A stretch of DNA of 64,000 bases from Roridomyces roridus (taxonomy: Eukaryota > Basidiomycota > Agaricomycetes > Agaricales > Mycenaceae): contig JARKIF010000071.1 in NCBI GenBank assembly GCA_029378245.1, positions 62,001 to 126,000 on the forward strand, read 5' to 3'. Shown here piece after piece: positions 53,930 to 64,000 of this stretch. Numbering within the stretch: position 1 is the stretch's first letter; each line of letters opens with the position of its first letter. Under the pieces are notes generated by a model, which saw only the letters and a list, made by a program, of their open reading frames with translations, had not been told where the DNA came from and did no database searches. Position numbers and translations under genes: made by a program.

Positions 53930-54545
53930 AGTATGTGTCTTGGTTGAATAATGAGTGGCATGCTGACCGGTTCCGTTACACACCCAATGTTATTCCAGCT
54001 GGATTCCAGCTGAGGTCGATGTCTGATCCATATGAGATACCCAGCCGAACACGACATGTAGTCCAGCTGGCGTCCAGACTTTCCGTCGAATGGACTCCAG
54101 CTGGATCCAGGTTGAGCTGGAACCAGCTGGATACCCCGATGGCAGCCAGGTAGGTCCTTAGCTTGAGTACGGCTGGGGATGCACATTATCATGAGGCTTT
54201 TCCATATCCATATACTGTATATTCATCTTACTGGGCCTTGCATACACCTTCGTCCAGCCTTCGTCCGAGCTTACTGCAATCATGGGCCTCCGAGTTCGGA
54301 AGTTCCTAGCTTCATTGACAATTCACCAGTGACGCCTCCGGAGATGCGGAAATATTATACATTGCTCCTGGCTTCCACCAGAAAGTGTCGACCGGCTATC
54401 AGCTGGGGACTACCTGGACTCCAGGTGATTTGATCAGCCGAACGACCACCTGAATCCCAGGTAGGTACAGCCTGGTACCCAGTTCGACTACCCAGCTGGT
54501 CCAGCTGGAATGTTCAGCTGGAACGGGCATGGCAACCATTTGGGG
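53930..54545. mobile_element. ~620-bp insertion rich in CCAGCTGG
   Basis: Interrupts the glyoxal oxidase between HAFLL and KMFLQAN. CCAGCTGG or close variants occur many times, clustered at both ends in roughly inverted layout (ATTCCAGCTGGA at about 53993 and inverted near 54505). Ends and TSD are not defined. Probably a non-autonomous element. Confidence 0.5.
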
Positions 54546-55464
54546 GTGTAGTTCTGGCAAGATGTTCCTGCAAGCTAATCTGTCAACCAGTAAGCCCGTA
54601 TCCCATTCTCACCGCCTTGCCAACCTAAAATTCAGCGATCTGGGATTACAACGCCAACACGGAGACTGATTTACCTGACATGCCGAATGGAGTTGTTCGT
54701 GGTATGTTCAACTAAACTCGTACAATGGTTCAAACTGATTTTATTATGCAGTGTACCCGGCCAGCGCTGCTACCGCCATGCTTCCGATGACTCCAGCCAA
54801 CAACTACTCTCAAACCATCATCTTCTGCGGTGGATCCGACATGGACGACGAAGCATGGGGCAACTTTGTTTCGCCCTCGATCGCAACTTGGTATTACCCC
54901 GCATCCAAGGATTATAAGAGCATTTTTCACAACAAATAAAATGGTTGAGATTCCGAGTGAAGGTATTGACCTTGTGGGGAATGGTTTGGGATTTTTGCCG
55001 TGATTGAGCCCGATGGTTCAAGGTTTGGAGGATGGTTTATCTTTGAGCTTGATGGTCTGGGCCTCTTTGCTCGGCTTGCTTCAAGGTTTTCAGTTCCAAC
55101 CAGCTGGTTAGTGGATGTGCTTCCAGCTGCATGGTTCCGAGTTCAGACTCAGTAAGTACTAGTGCCCAATCAAGGTGCAAGTATGGGTCTTCCCGTGACA
55201 CTGTCCAACTCACATCGAAATTCGGATCAAACGAAACATTCTGACGTCGGCCCGAGATTCGGCTCAGTGTGATGTCTCCAGAAATATGACCCAAAGTCCG
55301 AAGGGAACTTGTAAACTGATAACTCTAGAGAGAGCATCGAAAAAGTTATTGCTCCGAGTCGAACCACCCAGAGTCGGATGGGGGATGATTGGTCTCCAGT
55401 TGTGTCCCACGGTTCAATGTTTTTGGATGTGCCACCCCGGCTGAGCAGAGGCAGTGATGTGCGT

Positions 55465-56895
55465 TGTTGAATTTGACAACTGATCTAATACAGGAGCTGG
55501 GGGACTTGCACTTGCAAGCCCCCGTATATATACTACATGCAATGCTGCGCCGCAGCTCTGCGCAGACTACGGCGCAGCCGTAGAAGCAAATACACGGCGT
55601 TCTAAATACTCCCAGGCCCGTGGTTTCTCCGTTCACACAGCGGGCCTATTCCCAACACTCCCACTGGACCGCTGTGTGCCAAAGACAATAAAAATGAAAG
55701 CTCCCACTGAAGTGAAATACAGTCCATCAAAAAGCAATAGTGTCCACATACGCAATCGCCGTCGATGTAGGTGCAGTCCCGCGAGACATGAAAGGATTCG
55801 GCACAAGTGGGCCGGGCTCGGGGCATTCGGTCTGGAAGTGGCCGAGCTTCTGGCACTTGAAACAAGTCACTCGCAACTTGTCCCGGTACGTGCGAGCAGC
55901 AAGCACAGTCGCAGGTCCGGGAGATGCCGAAGCAGAGACCATCTCGTCGGGGTACTCGGCCTCCTGGCGGAGTTCCTCGTTGAGCAATCGACCAATCACA
56001 AAATCAAGGTCATCCTTTTTCGAATGCGCGTCCAAGGAAATGATCAAGGTGTCGTAAGCAGGGGGGAGGGACATCAACAGTGTCGCGATGATCTGCGCGT
56101 CCGACGGCTTGTCTTGATAAAGCCTGCCGAGCTTCTCGGCATGTGCGCGGATGCCGCCAATATGCGCCCGCATCGTGGAGCGGTCACCAGACTTGCGGAG
56201 GGAGTAAAATTTCCTCCAGGCCACCACAACCCCTCCCAACCCGGAGCTCTGATGTGTCTCCCTCAAGCGGTCCCACATTCCCGCGGGATCCTCCTCGAAG
56301 TCACGGATATGGGCAAACTGGGACGGATCAAGTCGGCCAATGATCGTCGCCGTCGCAACATCTCGTCTGGCAACCCACGCCTTGACAGCCTTGCTGTTCG
56401 GGCCACTAACCGGACAGGTCTCCGTACCCAATGTGACCTCCAACACACCTTTCCTCCGCAGATCCGCCCTCGTCTCGAATTCCCAATCATCATACTTCAC
56501 ATTGTCCGCCAACTTCAATCCACCCTTCGTATTCACAGCTCGTTCGTCGTCCATCGTCGGTTCGTCAGTTCAATTCGTCGGTTCTTCGGTTCAATTCGTC
56601 GGTTCGGTTTCGTCGGTTCGTCGGTCCACAGCAATACCGTGCAGCGCGGGAGCGGAAGAGAGGAGGTTGTCAAGGTAGGACTATTGTGCGGGGCCCATAA
56701 CCTGTTGAATTTGACAACTGATCTAATACAGGAGCTGGGGGACTTGCACTTGCAAGCCCCCGTATATATACTACATGCAATGCTGCGCCGCAGCTCTGCG
56801 CAGACTACGGCGCAGCCGTAGAAGCAAATACACGGCGTTCTAAATACTCCCAGGCCCGTGGTTTCTCCGTTCACACAGCGGGCCTATTCCCAACA
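55465..56895 (-). mobile_element. Complete gag-only Copia-type LTR element
   Basis: LTRs of 193 bp at 55465-55657 and 56703-56895 appear identical; both run TG...CA. TSD TGCGT is perfect (55460-55464 and 56896-56900). On the minus strand the 5' LTR is followed by GGTTATGGGCC, a candidate primer-binding site, then a leader with TTCGTCGGTTC-type microrepeats (56560-56635), gag, and a short purine run GTGGGAG before the 3' LTR. No protease, integrase or reverse transcriptase is present, so it needs enzymes from elsewhere. Identical LTRs indicate recent insertion. Confidence 0.93.
55727..56554 (-). CDS. Gag protein of non-autonomous Copia-type element
   Basis: 275 aa in one exon, starting MDDERAVNTKGG. 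Copia-type Gag features: YDDWEFETRADLRR, MWDRLRETHQSSG (the AKEMWDxL region), a mid-region FYSLRKSGDRSTMRAHIGGI, LLMSLPPAYDTLIISL, and a CCHC zinc knuckle CFKCQKLGHFQTEC at 231-244. It forms particles and binds RNA. It stops ~70 bp before the 3' LTR with no pol frame. The frame is undamaged, consistent with selection for Gag or with youth. Confidence 0.9.
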   Translation of the reverse strand: MDDERAVNTKGGLKLADNVKYDDWEFETRADLRRKGVLEVTLGTETCPVSGPNSKAVKAWVARRDVATATIIGRLDPSQFAHIRDFEEDPAGMWDRLRETHQSSGLGGVVVAWRKFYSLRKSGDRSTMRAHIGGIRAHAEKLGRLYQDKPSDAQIIATLLMSLPPAYDTLIISLDAHSKKDDLDFVIGRLLNEELRQEAEYPDEMVSASASPGPATVLAARTYRDKLRVTCFKCQKLGHFQTECPEPGPLVPNPFMSRGTAPTSTAIAYVDTIAF

Positions 56896-58199
56896 TGCGT
56901 CCTGCAATCAATTTGATGAGAGTCCGAGCCGAGAAGCCGATCCACCCGGCAGACCAAAAACCTCAACCATCCCCCGGCAACCATCGACTGACATCTGTTT
57001 CACATGATCCTTACACCTCAACCATGCTTCGAGCACTCGTTCTCCCAGCTCAAGCTCTGAAGCATTAAGTAAACTTCAACCAAAACCATCAACCATCCAC
57101 CATTTATTTTTTGGCGATAAATAACCTCATAAAGGATTGCCAGCGCATCACGCCCGAGCCGGCGGATGGATCGGTAGCCAAGTATACGCAAGAGGACGAC
57201 ATGCTCGAAGGACGAACGATGGGTCAATTCATCATTCTCCCGGATGGTAAACTCTTGGTTGTAAATGGAGGTTCGATTCCTTTCCTTTTGATTGAGTTCA
57301 ACACAACTAATCTGACAATTCAGGTTTGAACGGAACTGCAGGTGTGCATGATTTATCATTTCGTTTGATTCCTTGTTGATGTTTGGTAGGGTTCGGTCGA
57401 AACACCACTGTGTTCTCGACAGACGAGATGCCGTACGGGCAGTCATATGCCTCCGGGCCTGTTGGTATGAAGTCGTCTATTATATATACCCACTTTACAC
57501 TCAACGATTCACCTCAGGTCAGCCAGCCATCTTCGACCCCAACGCGCTGAAGGGCCAGCGGTGGTCCAACGCCGGCTTCGACACCTCCCCCATCGCTCGG
57601 CTCTACCACTCCTCCGCCATCCTCCTTCCCGACGCGTCAGTCTTCATAGCAGGATCGAACCCCAACCTGGATGTCAACACGAGCAGCATAGTTCCCTACC
57701 CGACGGAGTATCGCGCGGAGAAAATTGCTGTCTGACGCCAACGGCTCTGGCTCCAGCTCTGGCTCGCCGACGGACAGCGGGAACACGTCTGCTGCTACGC
57801 AGAGCAGCGGTAGCTCATCCCACGTTGGGCTCATCGCAGGCATCGCAGGTGGTGCAGGCGCCCTCGCTCTCATTGCCATTGGCGTAGGCATCTGCCTCGC
57901 CCGTCGCCGCCGCCATGATCGCACACCGATGATTGCAGACAAGGCGGGGGCAGGGGCACCACAGCACGTTTCGTTTGGTGCACCGTATGCGTCCGAGTCC
58001 GTCAAAGCTGAAAGTCAGGTGTGGCTGACGGACGGGGATACCCGCGGACCGGGGACACCCGTGTCGAGCACGTATCGGGACATTGGGAACGCATCTCCCG
58101 TGTATGGATATTCCGATGCGCCGAGCTCGCAGTACGAGCAGGCCCAGTTTGAACCGTATCGGGACAACACATCAAGGCAGCCACCCAACTACTGAGCTG

Positions 58200-58636
58200 T
58201 CTTTTTCGTTTGTTTATATGGGGAGCCAATGGACTCGGTAGTATCTGGACTATAGACTTATTGCCTATTACTCGCACTCGTTTACATCTACATTTTGGCA
58301 TGACACATCAATGAGAAAGGATGGGTTGTTTGCTAACGCTACAAGAAATGTACATGCGGTCTACAATTACAGTCTAAATAGCCTCGACGGCGTGCTCGCA
58401 GTCTTCTCACGGGGCTGAACGGGATCGTCCCGGGAGTTCTGGCGTCGGTTGGTGCAGTGTGGGTTTCTCCCTGCTACCGGCGTGACTTCGTGCTGATAAT
58501 ATCATTTCAGTTTGATCCCTGTTGGTGGACTCGTTGGCTCGCCTTTGGCCGGCCTTGGTCTCACGGGTCTTTGGATCACTTGATTTGCTGCCTCTTGGCC
58601 TGAGCAATTACATCAACGGTGACGCTAATCTCGGCT
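58200..58636. other. Intergenic, nothing recognised
   Basis: 3' flank of the glyoxal oxidase pseudogene; no gene supported. Confidence 0.45.
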
Positions 58637-58718
58637 CCAGATGTTAGGGCCGCCGGTGACATGATCCGAGCCAGATTTGATAACAAATCAGCAGTGGGAT
58701 CACCGCCCTAACATCTGG
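58637..58718. repeat. 82-bp foldback element
   Basis: Perfect 14-bp inverted arms CCAGATGTTAGGGC (58637-58650) and GCCCTAACATCTGG (58705-58718), with further pairing inside (GGTGA.. / ..TCACC). Small MITE-like element. Confidence 0.7.
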
Positions 58719-58756
58719 GGCATTTCACTTGGGTGACGGAGCTCAGCCTGTAGTCC

Positions 58757-58855
58757 CATTATAATATGCACCGGTCCGCCCACAGGTGCATGTTATAATG
58801 TGCACCCTGCATTTCCATGGGTGGTGCATATTATAATGCGCACCCAACCGGCACA
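58757..58855. repeat. Clustered TATAAT palindromes
   Basis: Three versions of an inverted unit: CATTATAATATGCACC, GGTGCATGTTATAATG and GGTGCATATTATAATG. They probably derive from one foldback element duplicated or rearranged in place. Confidence 0.6.
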
Positions 58856-59228
58856 CCACTGCTGTACCAGCGGCTTGCCTCGGTTATTCCCACCACTGCC
58901 GGCACCTCGGCAACCAATGCAGCTGTGCTGATGGCTTCCCGTTGGGGTGAATTACCAAATGGCAGTTCTCGGCTTATTGATACCAATCAAAAACAGTGTT
59001 CCGAATAAGATAAATACTGTACAGTCAATATAAACATCACCAAACACCGCTACACCCAATTCCCGAAAGGGTAATAATGTATATGCCCTTCATCATTCCA
59101 CCTCATCACTGGGCTCGAATCAGTACTATGCATCAAACGGACTCGGAATCAGCAGAAAAGAAGAAAAAACCAGGTGTGTATGCGCAAGAGAAAGTCGGTC
59201 ATCAAAAGACAAGAAAAAGTTGAAATGG
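58856..59228. other. Intergenic, nothing recognised
   Basis: Spacer between the foldback cluster and the tRNA-like sequence; no gene supported. Confidence 0.4.
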
Positions 59229-59318
59229 GTTGCACGTAACAGGATTCGAACCTCAGACGCCCCGTGCGAACCTTTGTCAGAGTGAACGCAGGCAGTCTAG
59301 ACCACTGAGTCATTATAG
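59229..59318 (-). ncRNA. tRNA-like sequence / SINE head
   Basis: On the minus strand, an A-box-like TGACTCAGTGG (59312-59302) and a perfect B box GGTTCGAATCC (59252-59242) are 49 nt apart, as in tRNA genes, with a T-rich tail further on. The acceptor arms do not pair (TCTATAA against TACGTGC) and no proper anticodon stem is found, so it is not a normal tRNA gene. It may be a tRNA relic or the head of a tRNA-derived SINE. Confidence 0.45.
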
Positions 59319-59593
59319 AATTGTCGTCTAGGAATCTCCATCGAATCCATCGACCCCACTCATCACAGATGTGAAAAGACAATACATACAAGACAACACC
59401 ACTACGCCGAGTGCCCAATAAGGAAGCTAATGCAAAATTGACATGTCAGCGGAAAACTCGATTCATATATGTCAACCATGTACATGAAAACACCTCTACC
59501 GATGCTTGAAAAGGAACGCGGGTGAAAACGAAAACAAGTACATGTAAAAGGCGATCAGCAATCCCGCATGTATGTTACCAGCACCCCACAGCC

Positions 59594-62471
59594 TCAGGTC
59601 TCGTCCGAGTCATCATCGCCACCGTTCCCCTCCTTGACTCCATATTCATCCTCGCCGTTCTCCTCCCCCGCTTGTTCCATCTCCCGCTCCAGGTCTTTAT
59701 CGTGCATATCCATCTCCTCCTGCACAAGCCGCCGCTCTTCATCGGTCATCCCCGCGAAATCATCTTCTGCGTCTCCGAAGGGCTCGAAGAGTGGGTTGTC
59801 ATGGCCATCACCCATCTCGATATCCTCGTCGCGAGGCGGTGGGGTGGGGTCAGAGTCGCCAGCCGTGGGTGAGGTCTCGGGGATGGGCTTCTCGGAGCAC
59901 GGCTGTAGGGAGGCAGAAGAGGGGGTGATTTGGAGTGCGTCTCCCACGCCCGATTCGGGATCGTCATTGACAGATGCAACGCTGGCGGGTTCCGTGCCGT
60001 TACTGGGTGGCGTTGGGACGGGAGATGGTGGGGCAGGGGTAGCTGGACCGTCTGGTGTCTTTTGGGTATCACCGGTGTTCTGCGTGGGGTCGGGCGTATT
60101 GCCAGGGATGGAGGAATCTTGCTCTCCGATTTCGGGCGCGGGTGCGGCGCTGTCGGTCGTGAGTAAAAACATGTGGTAAGTGCTGTAACTGACCTTTTGT
60201 ACGCCGCTCGTGGACGTGGCCGATCGGTACCCTCGGCTACCTTCTTTGCAGCAGGCTCCTCGTCTGGCTGGTCCGTGTCCTCATCGCCGCCTCGTTTGCT
60301 GGATAACAATTAGTGTCTACCAAATCATGGGAGAACGAGTGTACTTACCGCTTTGAAGCGCGCGTGGGTGCCTGCCGCGGCTCGATCTGCTTCTTCTTTG
60401 CCGCGGACTTCTTCTTTCCCTTCCCCTTCCCCTTCCCCTTCCCCGCCTCCGCCTCCGCCTCCTTCTCCTTCGCGCCCTCGTCGTCTTGCTGCTGCTCGGA
60501 GTCGTCTTCGTCCGCCGGATTCTCCTCCATCATCTCCTTGTAGCCGAAGATGAGGTCCTCGAGAAACCCGACAAACTCCTTGTCCGCCCAGAGACTGCGC
60601 AAACCCTCACCCAGCCCCTCACCCTCCCCCTGGCTCACAATCGACTGCCCCCACCATGCTGCAGCCCGCACCAGCATCGTCAAACCCTTGGTACCTCCTT
60701 TCCGCAACGGTGCCCAATCCTCCCACGTCACCGTCGACCCTGTTTCCTTCCAGGACCTCCTGCGCAACGCCTCGTCTTGACCATTAGGCATGATCGCTGC
60801 ACACCACTCTACCAAGCGCGCTCCAAAACCACCCTCAAGCTTCTGGTCGACAGGTCTCCGGTGCTCCTTCTGCCACTGCCCGATCTCCTTGGGCCGAATC
60901 TTGCCCGGGTTTGGTAAAGGCTTTCCGTCAGCACGCGGCGCCCATCGCTTCTCAAACTCGACCATGAGAACGAGCAGCACGTCCCAGCGGGGACCCCAGT
61001 GCTTCTCGCCGATATACTCCCAGGCACTCTTGAGCTCACTGGGCCAAGAATCCTGGGCGACGGGGCGCACATCGGGCCACTCGTCTGCAGCAAGAGTGAT
61101 GTCCGTCGTCATGGCAATGAGCTTGTCGAGATCGGGGGGAGTGGGAACTGTCGTGGTCACAGGAGGTGCCGTCGAGGACGTAGAAGGTGCGGCTGGTGCT
61201 GAGGACGACCCAGTCTTCGATGACGTTGCGGTCGTCGTGGGAGTGGTGGTCGTTGTGGGTGCGTCCTGGATTGTCGAGTCCGTATCCTTCTTGATTGCGC
61301 GCTTGCGGCAGGTTTCCTTGGCTATACAATGTGTATAATGAGTCAAGTTTTTTCTCCGGGAAGGAACACAATAACACTCACAGAACAATTTCCGCCCATA
61401 GCTTGTGATGTTATTTTCCATCGCAGTGAATGCTTTGGGCTCGGCCTTGCCCCACGTCTTGTTCGTTTCATAGCCGCTGGTTTCGGAGAAAACGCTTTTG
61501 GTACGTTGTCAGCAGCAGCCAGCTTCCAAGAATTGAATGCACATACGTTCGGAGTCGTACCTCACCGTTCTGCTCGCCCACAGGCCCAACAGCTAGAATG
61601 ATGATGGCCATGCCCAAGCGCTCGGCGAGAGCATCTGCAAGCGGGATTCCGACACCATCGAACGTTGAGTAAGCCCTGAATTAAATATGAGTCCTTCATG
61701 TCACGATGAAAAAGACAGGACACGCACTCGTGGTATTCTTCCGCAGTGTGCTCTACCATGTCATTCTTCTCGCGGAACTTCTTGACCTTCTCGGCGTGCT
61801 CAGTATCCACCTCCGCAATCAGCGCGGCCTTGAAATCCTCTGGCTCCGCATCCCAGCACTTCTGCGCGTAGGTCTGGCAGAACGACACGCGCATGTTGTC
61901 CCCCAACGTCGTCTTGGCTGCTTCCCACTCCTTGTCGAACCCCTTCTTTATCCGAGACGCGTAGTATTTCTCGGAATAGTGCTTGGCGTATGCCTTGCGA
62001 CGGGGGACGCCACCAGCACCCAGATGCTGCATCGTCTTGAGGATGGAGCTGATAGCGCTGCGGTGAAGTCGCTTCCCAGTGTACTTGTGCCGATACCAGT
62101 TGCCAAGTTTCTGAAAAAGATGAGTATTTGCCCTGGATTCGCAGAGTAGTGTACGTACCGCCCGAAGCTCCGCAAAAACCTCACGATAGTGCTTCTTCTC
62201 ATCCTCGAGTGCATCCCCGGTGAGTCCCTCCCTTTTATCGACTGGCTTCCAGTCCTCAATGTCGCCATCTACATTCTGGGTGAAGGGAAGGTCGATTCCA
62301 TAGCGGGAGATGAATTTCTTGGTGACATCATCGTAGAAGAGTGTGGAAGTCTGCCTCAAAGGATTCGAGGAACTTGAGTTTTTCGCCTTGGAAGCCAGAC
62401 GGACGGCCAGGTCGTTTGCCAGTTTTTTGTCGTCCCATCGGAGTGAGGAGGATGTACTTTGATCGCTGACC
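59594..62471 (-). CDS. Unknown large protein, basic and acidic low-complexity tail
   Basis: Multi-exon minus-strand gene ending at the TGA at 59594. Recognised exons: 62469-62159, 62110 to about 61736, about 61679-61573, 61501-61383, about 61322-60351, about 60302-60200, about 60150-59594. The start is unresolved; a small first exon near 62581-62540 (MSKRKQKEQQPHSL) is possible but does not match in phase. I recognise no domain. The N-terminal part is a conserved-looking helical domain (LGNWYRHKYTGKRLHRSAIS; GVPRRKAYAKHYSEKYYASR). The centre is Thr/Pro/Ser-rich. It then carries an acidic run and a KGKGKGKGKKKSAAKKK block, ending in an Asp/Glu-rich tail (DEDIEMGDGHD). The composition suggests a nuclear protein. 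Confidence 0.6.
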
Positions 62472-63165
62472 AAGCAATCAAACTACAAACAAATCTCAAT
62501 CTCGACCTCCATGTACAGTGCCAAGCATTATCGTCCCACCAGTGAGTGAGGCTGCTGTTCTTTCTGCTTTCTTTTTGACATGTCTCCGACTTAGAACCAG
62601 TCGTATCTCGTGTCTCTACCTCCGACCCCACTGCCAAGCTAAGTACGTCGCACAGGTGAGGGAAATCCCATCGACGCACGCTCGTCTCTTGTACACTGAT
62701 ACCCTTTTCTTTCAGTCCATAAACGTACATGCAGCTCCTTCCCGTCCCTCCTCTACCATGGGCTCCGCGCGCTGATGAGTCCGAGAATTGGTGGGATATA
62801 AGCAATTGAGGTGTAGGGGGCGGTGTGGGAGGGGATCGGGTGGTAGATTGTGTGGTGAGTTTCATGTGCAAATGTATCCTCGTATCTCTACAATGCTACT
62901 CTTTCAATTTGACGCGACAGAGCCGACTCTCAACGAAGATAGCCTTGCATAGCCACTGCATACATCCTAATCTTACCATCACTCTTCTTCGTAGAGTCCA
63001 GGGACGCGTAATTTTTCAAGCTCAATTGGACTGAACGGGTAAGTATCAAAATTCCAAGTTGCTTTGGATTGATTTTTAATGCCCTCTGTAGAGCCCGATT
63101 TCTTGCAACTTGAGATCAAATACTCATCTCCGCATCAAAAAATCATCAAAATCTTTTTGACCTCG
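62472..63165. other. Intergenic / possible 5' exon of the unknown gene
   Basis: May hold the first exon of the 59.6-62.5 kb gene. No other gene supported. Confidence 0.4.
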
Positions 63166-63904
63166 ATGCCCACTTTCATGCAGGGTGAGTGGGTTCCATT
63201 CTCTACTTTGTTTCAGTCTGAATTCCTTCTCTTCAGCCCCCTGCCCCCGTCGTAAACGTCATCATGGTCGAAGGATGCGTCTTGCCCGTTTCCTCCATCT
63301 GCGTGTCGTGCTCGCCGCAAGCTGGGAGGTACCCACTTGTGCGTACATTTCTTTCTCTCCTCATACACTAATCACTCGTTCTCCTAGCTCATATCACCCG
63401 CGACGACATCCTGTACCACATTGATTTCAATCGCACACATCCGTTCTTCCACACACCGACTTCGGCACCTCCCAGTCCTCCCATCAACATCGTCTCTCTG
63501 CCTTACCAGCCACCGGACCCGGTCAGAGGCGAATCTCCCGCGTGGCCCATGGGGTGTGGGTTATAGGACTGAGTAGGGCTACATTATCAATACACCGTAG
63601 AATCTCCAAATCAGAAACAAGTCGACAACGACTTGACTCCGATCACCGCACCCTCATGGTCTCCGCAAATCGCAGACGTCGCCATCGTCTCCGTTTGGCC
63701 AGTCTCAGTCAGCGCCTTGGTCAGTACATGCAGTCATTGCTCGTTCCTTTACTGAATTTAAAATCCTCACAGCGCAGAAAAAGAAACCTGCACCGAAACA
63801 AGTCTACAGAACTCGTTCCGTGACGGCTCCCGAACGCGCATGGAGGGCATGGGGTGTTAGTGGTGGTGGTGGGTGGCCCAACGAGGCGTGGGTCCTCGGG
63901 TGAC
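63166..63904 (+). CDS. Possible spliced gene, structure uncertain
   Basis: Exon-like blocks bounded by good splice sites: ATGCCCACTTTCATGCAG (63166), a block after CTTCAG at 63237, HITRDDILYHIDFNRTHPFF followed by a Pro-rich stretch (about 63390-63547), SPQIADVAIVSVWPVSVSAL (about 63660), and AQKKKPAPKQVYRTRSVTAP running to a stop near 63903. The frames could not be joined with confidence, no domain is recognised, and the gene could continue differently or be a pseudogene. Confidence 0.3.
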
Positions 63905-64000
63905 GACTACGTGGTCTCAGTGGATATCAGCATGCGGTGGAACGATTGGGACGACTCGGCCCCGGCAATATCGACCCCGAACATGTATTCTCACGAAAAA

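Larger units (their letters stand above)
54913..57131. mobile_element. Insertion in glyoxal oxidase, host of the Copia element
   Basis: The glyoxal oxidase codons GCATCCAAGGATT end at about 54913, and AAGGATTGCCAGCGC resumes at about 57133, so AAGGATT is duplicated (7 bp). The ends are imperfect inverted repeats (TAAGAGCATTTTTCAC versus TATGAGGTTATTTATC, then AAATGGT). Without the nested LTR element it is about 780 bp, rich in TGGTTGA/TGGTTTGG. No ORF recognised. Confidence 0.6.
52752..58195 (+). pseudogene. Glyoxal oxidase (copper radical oxidase), broken by insertions
   Basis: Exons are recognisable in order: AGSFEVLGDTLVSAMM (about 52810), LFLGNNDKVYIMDKAEANAA (52930), DLNTNKAEVMDMKTNTFC (53128), HHLPNGSFATFGGNGAIGP (53363), YQDFDGAKSTRILNPCTS (53534), WFDDPSVLSMQAKRWYSAAK, GYILRSYPNTDPTTGAELSY, then MFLQANLS (54562), WDYNANTETDLPDMPNGV, FCGGSDMDDEAWGNF, CQRITPEPADG (57134), MLEGRTMGQFIILPDGKLLV and RLYHSSAILLPDASVFIAGS. 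Glyoxal oxidases are secreted H2O2 producers used in lignin decay. Lesions: a frame problem in the signal peptide, an insertion at 53930-54545, an insertion at 54913-57131, and a deletion that removes the C-terminal DUF1929 domain, joining TEYRAEK (57720) to a Ser-rich stretch with a membrane segment (LIAGIAGGAGALALIAIGVG) and RRRR stop. It is non-functional. Confidence 0.85.

Noticed and set aside
55676..56821. 381-aa plus-strand ORF opposite gag
   Set aside because: Antisense shadow of gag that runs into the LTR.
59568..60179. 203-aa plus-strand Ser-rich ORF
   Set aside because: Antisense shadow of the acidic tail of the minus-strand unknown gene.

Overview
The window is nuclear DNA of a filamentous basidiomycete, very probably an Agaricomycete. 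Introns are short (about 46-60 nt) and GT-AG, with one GC-AG. The genes include a Clp1-like protein (a family known from mushroom and smut mating development), a DUF6534-type membrane protein, HIS2 of the fungal PHP type, glyoxal oxidase and a fungal Helitron. All calls rest on reading the sequence; no searches were run.

Layout. 1-0.4 kb: an LTR-like end. 0.56-1.7 kb: a tandem array of tRNA-T-arm-like units. 1.9-7.5 kb: a duplicated divergent pair, Clp1-like/HIS2, in which each copy kept a different gene, with a small secreted-protein gene (HsbA-like) between them. 8.1-18.8 kb: a tandemly duplicated block carrying acyl-CoA-oxidase-like gene A (intact), an F-box-like relic, gene B (exon 5 replaced by a TIR element) and a second F-box-like ORF. 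19.5-21 kb: a second, nearly identical HsbA-like gene. 21.6-22.9 kb: an unknown nuclear-type protein. 23.4-32.2 kb: a decayed Helitron (Rep plus PIF1-like helicase) with two insertions. 33.1-35.3 kb: two non-autonomous TIR elements. 35.3-37.1 kb: an F-box gene with an inverted twin at 50.6-52.6 kb. 37.4-48.9 kb: five apparently intact genes (BBE-like FAD oxidase, P450, SDR, DUF6534 membrane protein, acyl-CoA-oxidase-like C) that look like a small specialised-metabolism neighbourhood without a visible core synthase. 49-50.6 kb: a TIR element with a 6-bp target duplication. 52.7-58.2 kb: a glyoxal oxidase pseudogene broken by nested insertions, including a complete gag-only Copia-type element. 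58.6-64 kb: foldback elements, a tRNA-like relic, a large unknown protein gene and an incomplete plus-strand gene.

The main theme is local duplication followed by transposon-driven decay. The most novel-looking items are a TIR element family (two copies with perfect 6-bp TSDs, a third that swapped out an exon), a dispersed tRNA-derived hairpin family whose stems covary and are often followed by T-runs, and the reciprocal gene loss in the Clp1/HIS2 duplicates.
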